Below, piece after piece: positions 17,406 to 29,801 of a stretch of 64,000 bases of DNA. Positions within the stretch are counted from its first letter, which is position 1, and each line of letters opens with the position of its first letter. The translations under genes were made by a program, and so were the position numbers. The notes under the pieces are model-generated. The model was not told where the DNA came from. It was given only the letters and a program-made list of their open reading frames with translations, and did no database searches. Source of the DNA: Muribaculaceae bacterium (lineage in GTDB: Bacteria > Bacteroidota > Bacteroidia > Bacteroidales > Muribaculaceae); the NCBI GenBank assembly GCA_023665425.1, contig JAMPDX010000004.1:1-64000 (forward strand). Direction: 5' to 3'.

Positions 17406-18755
17406 TTATGCCGGCTTGATGCGAGGGAGCACACGGCGGAAGGAGCGGATATAAAGTGCAGCCGCCACTATAAGTGCGGCGGAAAAGCTGTAATATACGC
17501 CACCCACAGCCATGTCGAGGCCGTCAGCCAACAGGAGCATAACGGGAGTGCCCACCACGATATAAGCTATAATGCTGATAGGTATCAAGGGCCTAACGAA
17601 GGAGGTGCCACGCAGGGCATTGACATAAGTCATCTGCACGGCATCGGCATATTGATACAGCACCAATGGAGGAATGAGTGTCACTCCAATGGCAATGACG
17701 GCCTCGTCGGAGGTGAACAATGTCAGGACATCAGCTCCAAACAGTATAAAGGTGAGCGAGGCGAGGGTGGCCAGTACCAGATTGAGATGCAGACCTCCTC
17801 GAGAGGTGAGTCGCACTCCGTCTCTGTCTCCAACTCCGGAAAGGTTGGCTACTCTGATAGATGTAGCTGTAGCGAAGCTCATATATGTCATGAAGCCAAG
17901 CTGACCCATCACCAGTACTACCTGATAGGCGGCCAGCTGCTCTTTGCCATACCATCCGCTCACCACGGCGCCGAGACCCCACAGAGCTGTCTCCACACCG
18001 GCCTGAATCATGGTGGGTATGGAGGTGCGAAGCATCTTGCGTCGTTGGGCGCGACGACCCGGAGTTTCGGCTGAGATATGTCGGCGCAGTCCCTCCTGAT
18101 AGGGACGGTATCTACGCCCATAGAAGATGACACACACCATGGCCACGGAGCAGAATATCCTCGCGGTCAGGGTGCTGAGCCCCGCGCCGTTCAACCCTAA
18201 CTCCGGAAGCCCGAAATGACCGAAAATCAGCATGTAATTACCGACGATATTGAGCACATTGCCCCCAATTATTATTATCATGGGGGTGATGGTGTTGGTG
18301 ATACCCATGGCCATCTGCATAGAGGGGAAGAAGAGGGCACCGGCCACAACCGAGGCCAGCACTATGAGGTAATATTCCTTGACGAGTGGCATGAGCTCCG
18401 GTGGCTGTCCCATGTGCGGCAGTGCAAAGTACATCGAGCTCATCACAATGCAAATCATTATAGCGAGCCAAAGGTTGAGTTTGACAGCAACGCGCATCAT
18501 GCTTCCGGCATCAGTAAATTTGCCGGCACCGAACAGTGAGCCTATAAGAGGGGTGACACCCCCGGCAAAACCCATCTGCATGACCATGGGCACCATGAAG
18601 AGATTGTTGACAAAAGCCGCCGAGGCAAGCTCGCGTGTGCCATAGTCACCAACCATCATAGTGTCAGCCATACTTACGATGATAGTGCCAAGCTGGGTCA
18701 CCAGCACCGGCAACCCTAACTTGAACAGTATCTTGTAGGTTTCTCCAAATGTCAT
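17406..18755 (-). CDS. MATE-family efflux transporter
   Basis: The 449-residue membrane protein has about 12 helices and two MatE repeats. The first begins ILFKLGLPVLVTQLGTIIVSMADTMMVG, with typical family segments such as GAGKFTDAGSMMRVAV and PTMIQAGVETALWGLGAVVSGWYG. MATE proteins export cationic or small aromatic compounds against Na+ or H+. It starts six bases after the thiH stop and is on the same strand, so it is probably the last gene of the TPP-riboswitch operon. That suggests a substrate linked to thiamin or its precursors, but nothing in the sequence proves this; a general drug exporter remains possible. Confidence 0.9.
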   Translation of the reverse strand: MTFGETYKILFKLGLPVLVTQLGTIIVSMADTMMVGDYGTRELASAAFVNNLFMVPMVMQMGFAGGVTPLIGSLFGAGKFTDAGSMMRVAVKLNLWLAIMICIVMSSMYFALPHMGQPPELMPLVKEYYLIVLASVVAGALFFPSMQMAMGITNTITPMIIIIGGNVLNIVGNYMLIFGHFGLPELGLNGAGLSTLTARIFCSVAMVCVIFYGRRYRPYQEGLRRHISAETPGRRAQRRKMLRTSIPTMIQAGVETALWGLGAVVSGWYGKEQLAAYQVVLVMGQLGFMTYMSFATATSIRVANLSGVGDRDGVRLTSRGGLHLNLVLATLASLTFILFGADVLTLFTSDEAVIAIGVTLIPPLVLYQYADAVQMTYVNALRGTSFVRPLIPISIIAYIVVGTPVMLLLADGLDMAVGGVYYSFSAALIVAAALYIRSFRRVLPRIKPA

Positions 18756-18761
18756 TATAGC

Positions 18762-22425
<3,664 letters not shown>

Positions 22426-22437
22426 ATTTTTGGGTTA

Positions 22438-23757
22438 TTATTTGGCTGTTCTTGCATCGAAAATAGAGTTTACCTCGTTGGCAAATTTCTCGGTTTCGGC
22501 TCTGAACTCAACATAAATTGCTGCGTCGTCGGAATGTACAATCTTGTTTGTAAGGGCGCCGCTCACGGCCACACCGTCTGCACCGGCCTCCACCAGTGAG
22601 GGGAGGTCATCGATGGTGATGCCACCAATCACTACTATGGGCAGTTTGTGCAACTCCTTATCTGACAACAACTTGTTGCACCCATCAAGACCAAGCACCG
22701 GGGCGAGCTTCTTCTTGGTGGTTGTATGGCGGAAGGGACCGAGCCCTATATAGTCGGCCACCCCTTCGGCATTGACGCGAGCAATGTCTTCGGCGGTGTT
22801 ACAGGTAACTCCTATTATGGCTCCTGGGCCGAGTATTCTACGAGCTTCGGCAGCAGACATATCATCTTTGCCCAGATGCACACCCACTCCCAATTGTTTG
22901 GCCACCTGCACATTATCATCGATAATTAATGTGGCATGACAACGCTCGCACATCAATTTGATAGATCCGGCACACAAAGTCAGCGTCTGCTCGTCCGCAT
23001 CCTTGAGACGCAGCTGCATCCACCGACACCCGCCACGCAGCGCATTCTCTGCTTGAGGTATACTCTCCACGGCGTATTCAGATGGGTTGGTGATAAATTG
23101 AAATTGGAAATTAGCCACGAGCCCCTTGTATTTGAGTAGTGCGGGCAGGGCCGCTGAGAAGTCGCTCCAGACATAGCCGAGCAATGCTGCTCCCGAGAAG
23201 CCGGCGCGATACAGTTCGATGAAGTTCTCCGGTCGTACTCCACCCAATGCTATAAAGCGTAAGGGAGTATTGCGCACCACCTCAGATACCTCGGCCGGGT
23301 TGAAAGCTGATTTATATCCGGGTTTGGAGATAGAGTCATAAATAGGCGAGAGTGTGACATATTCCGGGTCACGCTCAAGGGCTCCGGGTATCTCATCGAG
23401 AGAGTGGATAGTCTCGGTGTTAAACCATGGAGACAACTCATCTATCTCTTCCGGACGGCGTATCTGCACCCCACTAATAGCGGGAAAGTATGCTCGCAAG
23501 CCATAATGGCCATGAAGCACCAAGTTGTGGTGATACTCCACAGGAATTGTCGACAATAATTCACCCACCTGCAGCTCCGTCCATTCGGGCTTGCGGATAT
23601 GCACCAGGTCAGCAGCGCCGGTGCGCAATAAGGTGGTTATCTTGGCTCCTTCATCTTCTACCTCGTTAGGCGATGTTATAACGATAGTGAGCCAGCTTTG
23701 AGGGAAAAAATATTTGTCATCCTCAGGCACGTTGCAAAACATTTTGTTAGCCTCCAT
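22438..23757 (-). CDS. thiE: Fused TenI-like domain and thiamin-phosphate synthase (ThiE)
   Basis: The 439-residue protein is about twice the usual length. The N-terminal half (about 15-200) is a ThiE/TenI-like barrel with VHIRKPEWTELQ, LSPIYDSISKPGYKS and RFIALGGVRPENF. The C-terminal half (about 220-425) is a complete ThiE barrel with MQLRLKD, LIIDDNVQVAKQLGVGVHLG, GVTCNTAEDI, YIGLGPFRHTTTK and VVIGGIT. The second half should couple HMP-PP and thiazole phosphate into thiamin phosphate. The first half resembles the separate TenI-type protein that other Bacteroidales encode in the same operon, so it may be a thiazole tautomerase. The ATG overlaps the thiS stop by 11 bases. Confidence 0.9.
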   Translation of the reverse strand: MEANKMFCNVPEDDKYFFPQSWLTIVITSPNEVEDEGAKITTLLRTGAADLVHIRKPEWTELQVGELLSTIPVEYHHNLVLHGHYGLRAYFPAISGVQIRRPEEIDELSPWFNTETIHSLDEIPGALERDPEYVTLSPIYDSISKPGYKSAFNPAEVSEVVRNTPLRFIALGGVRPENFIELYRAGFSGAALLGYVWSDFSAALPALLKYKGLVANFQFQFITNPSEYAVESIPQAENALRGGCRWMQLRLKDADEQTLTLCAGSIKLMCERCHATLIIDDNVQVAKQLGVGVHLGKDDMSAAEARRILGPGAIIGVTCNTAEDIARVNAEGVADYIGLGPFRHTTTKKKLAPVLGLDGCNKLLSDKELHKLPIVVIGGITIDDLPSLVEAGADGVAVSGALTNKIVHSDDAAIYVEFRAETEKFANEVNSIFDARTAK

Positions 23758-23947
23758 AAGCAGCAGAAATTATTAATACTTGGGCCCCATCGTTGATGAG
23801 ATGGTCAGCCCAATTGTCGCGACGCACCACCTTGCCATTAACAGCAACGGCAGTGCCTCCCGACGGAACATTTTGTCGGTTGAGCAGCTCCTCCACACTG
23901 ATGGAGTAGTCTATCTCAACAGGTTTACTATTTACGTATATTATCAT
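23747..23947 (-). CDS. thiS: Sulfur carrier protein ThiS
   Basis: The 66-residue ubiquitin-like protein begins MIIYVNSKPVEI and ends in the essential Gly-Gly (ISAAYGG), which is adenylated and thiocarboxylated to donate sulfur to ThiG. It overlaps the following thiE start by 11 bases and starts four bases after thiD, so translation is coupled. The ThiF enzyme that would adenylate its tail is not encoded in this window. Confidence 0.95.
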   Translation of the reverse strand: MIIYVNSKPVEIDYSISVEELLNRQNVPSGGTAVAVNGKVVRRDNWADHLINDGAQVLIISAAYGG

Positions 23948-23951
23948 TTTT

Positions 23952-24806
23952 TCAACAATTTTTATTGATTTGAAACATATGATTTACAGGCCCGCGGCCA
24001 TGTCCGATGGTATAGTCGGCACCTAAGGCGATGGCTTGACCGAGCCATTTTACTGCACAACGAACAGCCTCTGCCACATCATATCCCATGGCCAGATATG
24101 AGGCAATGGCGGTTGAGAGGGTACAACCGGTACCATGGGTGTTGGGTGTCTCGATATGAGGATGCTCAAGCCATATAGGCTCAGCAAAGTGCCCCGGTGC
24201 AGGGTCCTGCTTCAGTTCATAGGCGCCGAGCAAGAGCAAGTCGGCATGTCGGTTCGCTTCTATCCCATGTCCACCTTTCAGCAAGACAGACTTGCAGCCG
24301 GTAAGCTTCAGCAACTCAAGAGCGGCAGTCATCATGCTCGCTCTGTCGGTTATCGCGATGCCGGTGAGTTCTTGAGCCTCTGGGATATTCGGAGTCACCA
24401 CGCGCGCCAAGGGGAGCAGTTCATTGAGGAAGGCGGCCTTGGCATCCTGCTCACACAGGGCATCGCCGCTGGTGGCCACCATCACCGGGTCCACCACGAG
24501 GTTTTGTAACTTATGTTCGCGAGCAAACTTAGCCACGAGCCTCACATGCTCAGCTGTAGGAATCATACCGGTCTTCACGGCATCGGGCACAATATCACGC
24601 ACAACGGCCTCAAGCTGTGCTCCCAACGCCGCCGGAGGAGTGACATATACCCCGCTAACGCCGCATGTATTCTGCGCCGTGAGTGCCGTTATGGCAGTCA
24701 TGCCGTACACACCCAAGGCAGTGCAGGTCTTCAGGTCCGCTTGAATACCGGCACCTCCGGACGAGTCAGACCCGGCTATACTCAACATCGTATGATAAGT
24801 CTTCAT
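23952..24806 (-). CDS. thiD: Hydroxymethylpyrimidine/phosphomethylpyrimidine kinase ThiD
   Basis: The protein is 284 residues from the ATG at 24806; an ATG two codons earlier is equally possible. The ribokinase-fold HMP kinase signature SIAGSDSSGGAGIQADLKT opens the protein. LVVDPVMVATSGDALCE and the anion-hole motif NTHGTGCTLSTAIASYLA follow. It phosphorylates HMP and HMP-P to HMP-PP for ThiE. It is the first gene after the TPP riboswitch and its terminator. Confidence 0.96.
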   Translation of the reverse strand: MKTYHTMLSIAGSDSSGGAGIQADLKTCTALGVYGMTAITALTAQNTCGVSGVYVTPPAALGAQLEAVVRDIVPDAVKTGMIPTAEHVRLVAKFAREHKLQNLVVDPVMVATSGDALCEQDAKAAFLNELLPLARVVTPNIPEAQELTGIAITDRASMMTAALELLKLTGCKSVLLKGGHGIEANRHADLLLLGAYELKQDPAPGHFAEPIWLEHPHIETPNTHGTGCTLSTAIASYLAMGYDVAEAVRCAVKWLGQAIALGADYTIGHGRGPVNHMFQINKNC

Positions 24807-24851
24807 AATCAATCGTTAACGCAGGCACACCACTTATACCCGGGGGGAAAC

Positions 24852-24893
24852 AATAAAAAAGCCCGAATATCAGCGGCGCCGAAATCGGGGGGG
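24852..24893 (-). terminator. Expression-platform terminator of the TPP riboswitch
   Basis: On the minus strand a CCCGA ... TCGGG hairpin with an inner GC-rich part is followed directly by CTTTTTTATT. It lies between the aptamer and thiD, as expected for transcription attenuation when TPP is bound. Confidence 0.75.
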
Positions 24894-24922
24894 GGACATC
24901 AAACATTAATAAGAAAGTCCGG

Positions 24923-25008
24923 CTCCCTGCGACGGCATTATCCGCATCAGGTACAAAGGGTATCATCTCAGCTCGACACATTACCACATGCCGGGCACCC
25001 CTGCATAT
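24923..25008 (-). promoter_or_regulatory. TPP riboswitch (THI element)
   Basis: The minus strand carries the conserved TPP aptamer segments in order: GGGGTGCCC (P2/P3 entry), GCTGAGATGATACCC, ACCTGATGCGGATAATGCCG and TCGCAGGGA. It precedes thiD by about 115 bases. Thiamin pyrophosphate binding should repress thiD through thiH and probably the MATE gene. Confidence 0.96.
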
Positions 25009-25109
25009 TCAACTGCAAATATACATCATTTCTCCCGTTTAAACAAATTTTTTGCCAAATAATTCTCTTAGCCTATATTATTCATACCAAATTACCCACT
25101 TTCCTCCCC

Positions 25110-25161
25110 AAAAAATATCCCCACGATAAGCGAGAGCCTCAGGTTCAAGCTTCGTGGGGAT
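25110..25161 (-). terminator. Terminator of the porin/gate-protein operon
   Basis: On the minus strand ATCCCCACGA pairs with TCGTGGGGAT (10 bp), followed by ATTTTTTGGGG. It lies 22 bases after the stop of the gate-domain gene. Confidence 0.85.
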
Positions 25162-25183
25162 AAAATGGGAGGATGTGGGGAGA

Positions 25184-26389
25184 TTAGTGGACCGTGGGCC
25201 AGAGGTAGAAGACACCGCAGAAGACAAGGTGGGCTACTATGGCGGCTACTAATCCACCTATGGTGTGCGCCAAAATTGCTTTAGGTGTGAGCTCTCGGTA
25301 TCCCATTGAGTCAAGCATGGCGGTGTGGGTGCTCAGATATCCGCTCCAGCACATACCGATGGCGGTGAATACGGCAATGGCGTTGCCGTCTATCCAGCCG
25401 CTGTCTATAAATGAGGGCACAAGGCCAAGGGCCGCGCCTACGGCACCAAGGGCTGTGATGGGGAAGGCTACCAGATGAGGGTCACCAAAGCCAAACAGCC
25501 ATTCGAAGATGAAGTTGATTTTGCCGGCAAGAGTAGGCAGAAGTTCGATACCCTCGTAGGCGGCACCGGTATATTGGCCATTGGCACTCGGACCGAAGGT
25601 GAGTATCATCACGAGTGTGGAAATGATGACCACGCCGGGGATGATGGCCAGACCTACGTCGACACCGGTCTTACCGCCGTCGAGCAGGGCATTGAGTATT
25701 CGGATAAACAGGGAGTTCTTCTTTTCGGTGGTTTCCTCTTTATGGGTATGCTCATGCTCCTCTTCCAGAGCTGACTCATGCTCATAGTGCGGATATGCCT
25801 TGATCACAAAACGTTGCATCAGTCGGGTGGAAACGATGCAGCCTATGATTGCGCCCAAGAAGCCTATCAGGGGGGCAACGAAGTAGCCCTGACCCACCAT
25901 GAATACCATGACCAGCAAGCCCATGCCGAAAGCGGTGCCGAAGTTGGTCAGCGAGATGTATTGAAACTTCTTGAAGTATGAGCAGAACCTCTTGTCTTGC
26001 GACAGGGAGATGATGGCGGGATTATCGCTCAGGAAGGTCATCACGGCTCCCAGAGAGGCCACGCCGGGGAGGTTGAAGAGGGGCTTCATCAGCGGCTTGA
26101 GGAGCTTTTCTACCAGCTTGACTACGCCAAACTCCACGAAGATGTGACCCAGCGCGCCGGTTATCACACAGATAGCCATGAGGTAGAATACGGTGTTGAG
26201 GAGCAAGTCGTGGCCGGTGTGCATGATGGTGTTGAGCATATTGGCAACACCCATCTGCTGTCCGATAAACCAGAAGAGCACAAACACTATTATCAAGCAC
26301 ATGCAGCCGGCGGGGGCGCCGAGCCGGAATTTATGCTCCTTCTTGCCAGGCTGCTCTTTGGCCTCGGGCGAGCTCTGTTTATTTGTCAT
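25184..26389 (-). CDS. Gate-domain (nucleoside-recognition/YjiH-type) membrane protein
   Basis: The 401-residue polytopic membrane protein has about 9-10 predicted helices and a charged N-terminus. It contains two stretches typical of the Gate/nucleoside-recognition family: LPGVASLGAVMTFLSDNPAI and GGKTGVDVGLAIIPGVVIISTLV. A His/Glu-rich cytoplasmic loop (HEHTHKEETTEK) lies near residue 210 and could bind metal. The transported compound is unknown. It begins two bases after the stop of the porin-like gene, so an outer-membrane plus inner-membrane transport pair is likely. Confidence 0.8.
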   Translation of the reverse strand: MTNKQSSPEAKEQPGKKEHKFRLGAPAGCMCLIIVFVLFWFIGQQMGVANMLNTIMHTGHDLLLNTVFYLMAICVITGALGHIFVEFGVVKLVEKLLKPLMKPLFNLPGVASLGAVMTFLSDNPAIISLSQDKRFCSYFKKFQYISLTNFGTAFGMGLLVMVFMVGQGYFVAPLIGFLGAIIGCIVSTRLMQRFVIKAYPHYEHESALEEEHEHTHKEETTEKKNSLFIRILNALLDGGKTGVDVGLAIIPGVVIISTLVMILTFGPSANGQYTGAAYEGIELLPTLAGKINFIFEWLFGFGDPHLVAFPITALGAVGAALGLVPSFIDSGWIDGNAIAVFTAIGMCWSGYLSTHTAMLDSMGYRELTPKAILAHTIGGLVAAIVAHLVFCGVFYLWPTVH

Positions 26390-26391
26390 GG

Positions 26392-27441
26392 TTATTTAAG
26401 GTTAAGCAGGTTCATATCCCAGGTTACGCCGAAGTCGAGCACCACGGTCTTGCTCTGCATCACATCGGCGGCATTGGCATTTTTGCCCCATGAGCCATAG
26501 CAATTGGCATGCAGACGTAGGGCGGTGCGCTTCTTCTTGAGCGGATAAAACTCGATGCCGCCGCCGGCCATACTCAGCTCGGTGCCGGGGAGCACATACA
26601 GGTCGGCATTATTGTTGGCCTTGTTCACGTCGTATGTATACTTGGCGTGCAGGCGCCATGCCGGGGTGATGGCGTAGCCAATTTCGGCTATCAACGAGCA
26701 GTCGCGCAGCAGGAAGGCCTGGTGGTGGGCATAGCGGTTCATAAGGTCAAACTCCAGATATGCTTTGCCATAGTCGAAGCGGTTGCCAAGCATAATATAG
26801 TTGATATATCTGCCCGGGGCATATTCGCTGAGGTTGACACTCCAGATGGGCTGCCACAGACCATGTTGAGCACGCCACAACAGGTTGTAGTCATACATAT
26901 TACGGTTTTGAGCGGTGTGGAACATACTCTGGCTCACCTGAAAGAGGAGATGATCCTTGGCGGTGAACTGATAGCCGGCACTCACGCCCAACTGATAACA
27001 GTTCACATTTTGCCAGAAGACGCCGGTGCTGTAGAGGTCTACGGGATTGCGGTCATACTCCCATCCGCCGATGGCTACTACCTGCTTACCGGCAGAGAAG
27101 TCGAAGCCGTTGGTCTCGTAAGTGACATTAAGCCAGTCGGTAGCATCGAAAAAAGATGAATCGAAAGTGGATTTGTTGAAGCGTTGACGCCAAGAGTAAG
27201 TAAGGCCGTCAACGATGCGTCCATCCAAACGAAGCATCAGATATTTGCCCTCGAAGCCGGAGTTGGAGTCATCGGTGGTGCCGTCATACCATACATTTTG
27301 CCAATCCACACGAGCACGCACATCGATGTTGAGCAAATCTGTGGTCTGCTTGTCAGACATATTATCAGTCTCATTCTCAGCTGCAAAAGCTATCATAGAG
27401 CTGCCGGCGAATGCCAAAGCAGCCAAAAGGAATTTGTTCAC
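26392..27441 (-). CDS. Outer-membrane porin-like beta-barrel protein
   Basis: The 349-residue protein starts with a signal peptide (MNKFLLAALAFAGSSMIAFA). It then shows alternating aromatic/polar beta strands typical of outer-membrane barrels, such as RVDWQNVWYDG, YLMLRLDGRIVDGLTYSWRQRF and YTYDVNKANN. It ends in a short strand (GVTWDMNLLNL). It resembles phosphate-selective-porin-type barrels of Bacteroidota, but the substrate is not clear. It is the first gene of a two-gene operon with the gate-domain membrane protein. A minus-strand -7 box (CAAAGTTA on plus) is at 27505-27512. Confidence 0.75.
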   Translation of the reverse strand: MNKFLLAALAFAGSSMIAFAAENETDNMSDKQTTDLLNIDVRARVDWQNVWYDGTTDDSNSGFEGKYLMLRLDGRIVDGLTYSWRQRFNKSTFDSSFFDATDWLNVTYETNGFDFSAGKQVVAIGGWEYDRNPVDLYSTGVFWQNVNCYQLGVSAGYQFTAKDHLLFQVSQSMFHTAQNRNMYDYNLLWRAQHGLWQPIWSVNLSEYAPGRYINYIMLGNRFDYGKAYLEFDLMNRYAHHQAFLLRDCSLIAEIGYAITPAWRLHAKYTYDVNKANNNADLYVLPGTELSMAGGGIEFYPLKKKRTALRLHANCYGSWGKNANAADVMQSKTVVLDFGVTWDMNLLNLK

Positions 27442-27638
27442 GATATAAGTATTAGATAATAGGTTATATAGTTAAGAAATAAATTGGGGGTATATTTCCG
27501 CGTGCAAAGTTAGACAAAAAAATTCAGATTTATGCCCTCCATCCTAAAAAACCATGTATGTATGGTTTGAACAGCTACAACTCGCGCCTACTGTGATGGA
27601 GAGGTTTGTTGGCCTGTTGTGTTGGCCGGGCAGTGGTA

Positions 27639-27670
27639 TTTGGGGATTTCGGATTTTTTTTGTAACTTTG
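27639..27670 (+). promoter_or_regulatory. Promoter of gldE operon
   Basis: TTTG (27639-27642), 20-base spacer, TAACTTTG (27663-27670), a full Bacteroidota promoter. Only about 20 bases of leader remain before the GTG start at 27697. Confidence 0.7.
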
Positions 27671-27696
27671 CGATTTGAAACAGAATTAGACTAATT

Positions 27697-29097
27697 GTGG
27701 ATATAGACCCTTTACCGATTTTGTCGCTTTGCGACTTATCTCATATAACTTCACTCTGCCAAGATGCTTTGTGCCAGGTGCAACATCATATTGCGCCTAT
27801 TATCTTCAAAGCTCCCCCCTCGTGGTTTAGCTGGATTGTGATTGTGCTTATTGCAGCGGCCTGCCTGGGCATTTCTGCTTTTGTGAGCGGCAGCGAGATA
27901 GCCTATTTCGGCCTTGACCAGAATGACCGCGAATATATCGATGATGAGGAGACACAGCAGGAGGTGCCCGCCGCAAAGAAGGTGAGCGAGGTGCTCACAC
28001 ACAGTGAGCGCCTGTTGGCTACCATACTGATAGCCAACAATATGGTCAACATCACTATGGTAGTGCTCCTCTCCTTCGCCATAAATCAGGTTATAGTATT
28101 CAATTCCACCGTGCTCAGTTTCCTGCTGCAGACCGTCTTCCTGACCTTCCTGTTGCTGCTCTGCGGTGAGATTTTCCCCAAGCTTGTGGCCAAAGGGCGC
28201 CCGCTGAAGTGGGCCCTCTCCTCTGCTTCGGGGGTAATGTTCCTATACCGACTGCTCAAGGGGCCCGCCTCAATCATGGAAAAGAGTACGGGCGTGGTGC
28301 ACCGCATCATCAGCAAGCATGGGGAGTCCATCTCTACCGACGACCTCTCGCAGGCCCTCGAGATGAGCGATGAGCCGGCCGGCAAAGACAAAGAGATGCT
28401 CGAGGGTATCCTCTCCTTTGGCGAAAAGAATGCCGGCGACATCATGATAAGCCGTGTGGATGTCACTGACCTTGAGTTCCATGCCGGCTTCGAGCAGGTG
28501 GTGGACCTTATACGCTCCACCGGCTACTCCCGCATACCGGTGTATGACACCACCCGCGACAATATCAAGGGCATATTGTACAGCAAGGACCTGCTCTCAT
28601 ATGTAGGGCAGCGCGACGACAGTTTCGCATGGCAGTCTTTGCTGCGCCCACCATACTTTGTGCCCGAGAGCCGCATGATTGATGACCTGCTGGAAGACTT
28701 CCGCAGCAAACATATCCACATAGCCGTTGTGGTAGACGAATATGGTGGCACTCAGGGTATTGTCACCCTCGAGGATATCATCGAGGAGATAGTGGGCGAC
28801 ATTGATGATGAGTATGACGATGAGTCACCATTATACAAAAAACTGTCTGACGACACCTTCGTATTCGAAGCAAAGATACCGATGATAGACTTCTGCCGTA
28901 TAACCGGCACAGATCCCGAGGACTATGAGCAGTATGGCGAGGCCGAGACCCTTGCCGGGCTGATACTGGCTGCCAAGGGTGACTTCCCCGCCAAAAAGGA
29001 GTCGCTGGTGTGTGGCCGATGCCGCCTGTTGGTACTCGATATACAGAAACATCGCATCATCTCGGTGCGCTGCAACGTCATGAATGAGCCGGAATAA
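27697..29097 (+). CDS. gldE: GldE-like CNNM/CBS transporter-associated protein
   Basis: The 466-residue protein starts at GTG 27697, just after a consensus promoter. The CNNM/DUF21 membrane domain (SWIVIVLIAAACLGISAFVSGSEIAYFGL) has four hydrophobic segments. Two CBS domains follow (RVDVTDLEFHAGFEQVVDLI; HIAVVVDEYGGTQGIVTLEDI), then a C-terminal CorC/HlyC domain. Family members act in metal or Mg2+ homeostasis. GldE in Bacteroidota was named for gliding, but it is also kept in non-gliding species. The stop overlaps the next gene's start (TAATG), so translation is coupled with the PPTase and argS. Confidence 0.9.
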   Translation: MDIDPLPILSLCDLSHITSLCQDALCQVQHHIAPIIFKAPPSWFSWIVIVLIAAACLGISAFVSGSEIAYFGLDQNDREYIDDEETQQEVPAAKKVSEVLTHSERLLATILIANNMVNITMVVLLSFAINQVIVFNSTVLSFLLQTVFLTFLLLLCGEIFPKLVAKGRPLKWALSSASGVMFLYRLLKGPASIMEKSTGVVHRIISKHGESISTDDLSQALEMSDEPAGKDKEMLEGILSFGEKNAGDIMISRVDVTDLEFHAGFEQVVDLIRSTGYSRIPVYDTTRDNIKGILYSKDLLSYVGQRDDSFAWQSLLRPPYFVPESRMIDDLLEDFRSKHIHIAVVVDEYGGTQGIVTLEDIIEEIVGDIDDEYDDESPLYKKLSDDTFVFEAKIPMIDFCRITGTDPEDYEQYGEAETLAGLILAAKGDFPAKKESLVCGRCRLLVLDIQKHRIISVRCNVMNEPE

Positions 29098-29801
29098 TGG
29101 AGACTGAGTTTATATATTGGAGACACCGCACCCCGGTGGGTGTTAAGGTGGAAGAGATAAGCGGCGGCGAAGGGCGCTCCGCCGTAGTGTGGCGCGCCAT
29201 GGCATGCCAGGTGTGGAAGGAGAATGGCCACGACGGATACCGCGAGCTGGAGCATCTGGAGTGTGGCACCCCACTGTTGTGGGGTGAGCATACACGCATC
29301 TCCATCACACATACAACCGGGCTCTATGTTGTGGCCTCTTTGCCCCCCACACCGGAGGCTGACCTCGAGGTCTTCAGCGAGCGCACGGCCCTCGGCGTAG
29401 ATGCCGAACGTGCCGACAGAAACAAGGTGCTCAATGTGCGCCAAAGGTACCTGACGACCCCCGAGCTGGAGATGATACCCGAGGATGACCTCGCAGCCAA
29501 TGTCACCGCCTGGACATGCAAGGAGGCGATGATAAAGGCCTCGTTAAACCCCTCCATCGATTGGCACAACAAGATAGTTATCGACAAATTGCCGACAGCC
29601 GTGCCCATAGCCGACACTGCCAAAGCATCCGCACCGCAGCCTCCTCGCCTTGGGGCCGCTCATATGGAAATAGAAGGGCGAGAAATTTCCTTCATCTTAT
29701 ATTCATATCGCACCGGTGAGCATGACGAATATATCGTCACCATAGCTATCACCCCGCGCACCGCAACTTATTCGAAAGAGAAAAATCAGACATCAAAATG
29801 A
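29097..29801 (+). CDS. 4'-phosphopantetheinyl transferase superfamily protein
   Basis: The 234-residue protein resembles Sfp/HetI-type transferases that load carrier proteins with phosphopantetheine from CoA. Key motifs are ALGVDAERADRNKVL, with the conserved GVDxE-type metal site, and the C-terminal VTAWTCKEAMIKAS matching WxxKEA. The N-terminal half is the weaker pseudo-repeat. The start overlaps the gldE stop and its own stop overlaps argS by four bases (ATGA), an arrangement seen in other Bacteroidales. The carrier protein partner is not in this window. Confidence 0.87.
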   Translation: METEFIYWRHRTPVGVKVEEISGGEGRSAVVWRAMACQVWKENGHDGYRELEHLECGTPLLWGEHTRISITHTTGLYVVASLPPTPEADLEVFSERTALGVDAERADRNKVLNVRQRYLTTPELEMIPEDDLAANVTAWTCKEAMIKASLNPSIDWHNKIVIDKLPTAVPIADTAKASAPQPPRLGAAHMEIEGREISFILYSYRTGEHDEYIVTIAITPRTATYSKEKNQTSK

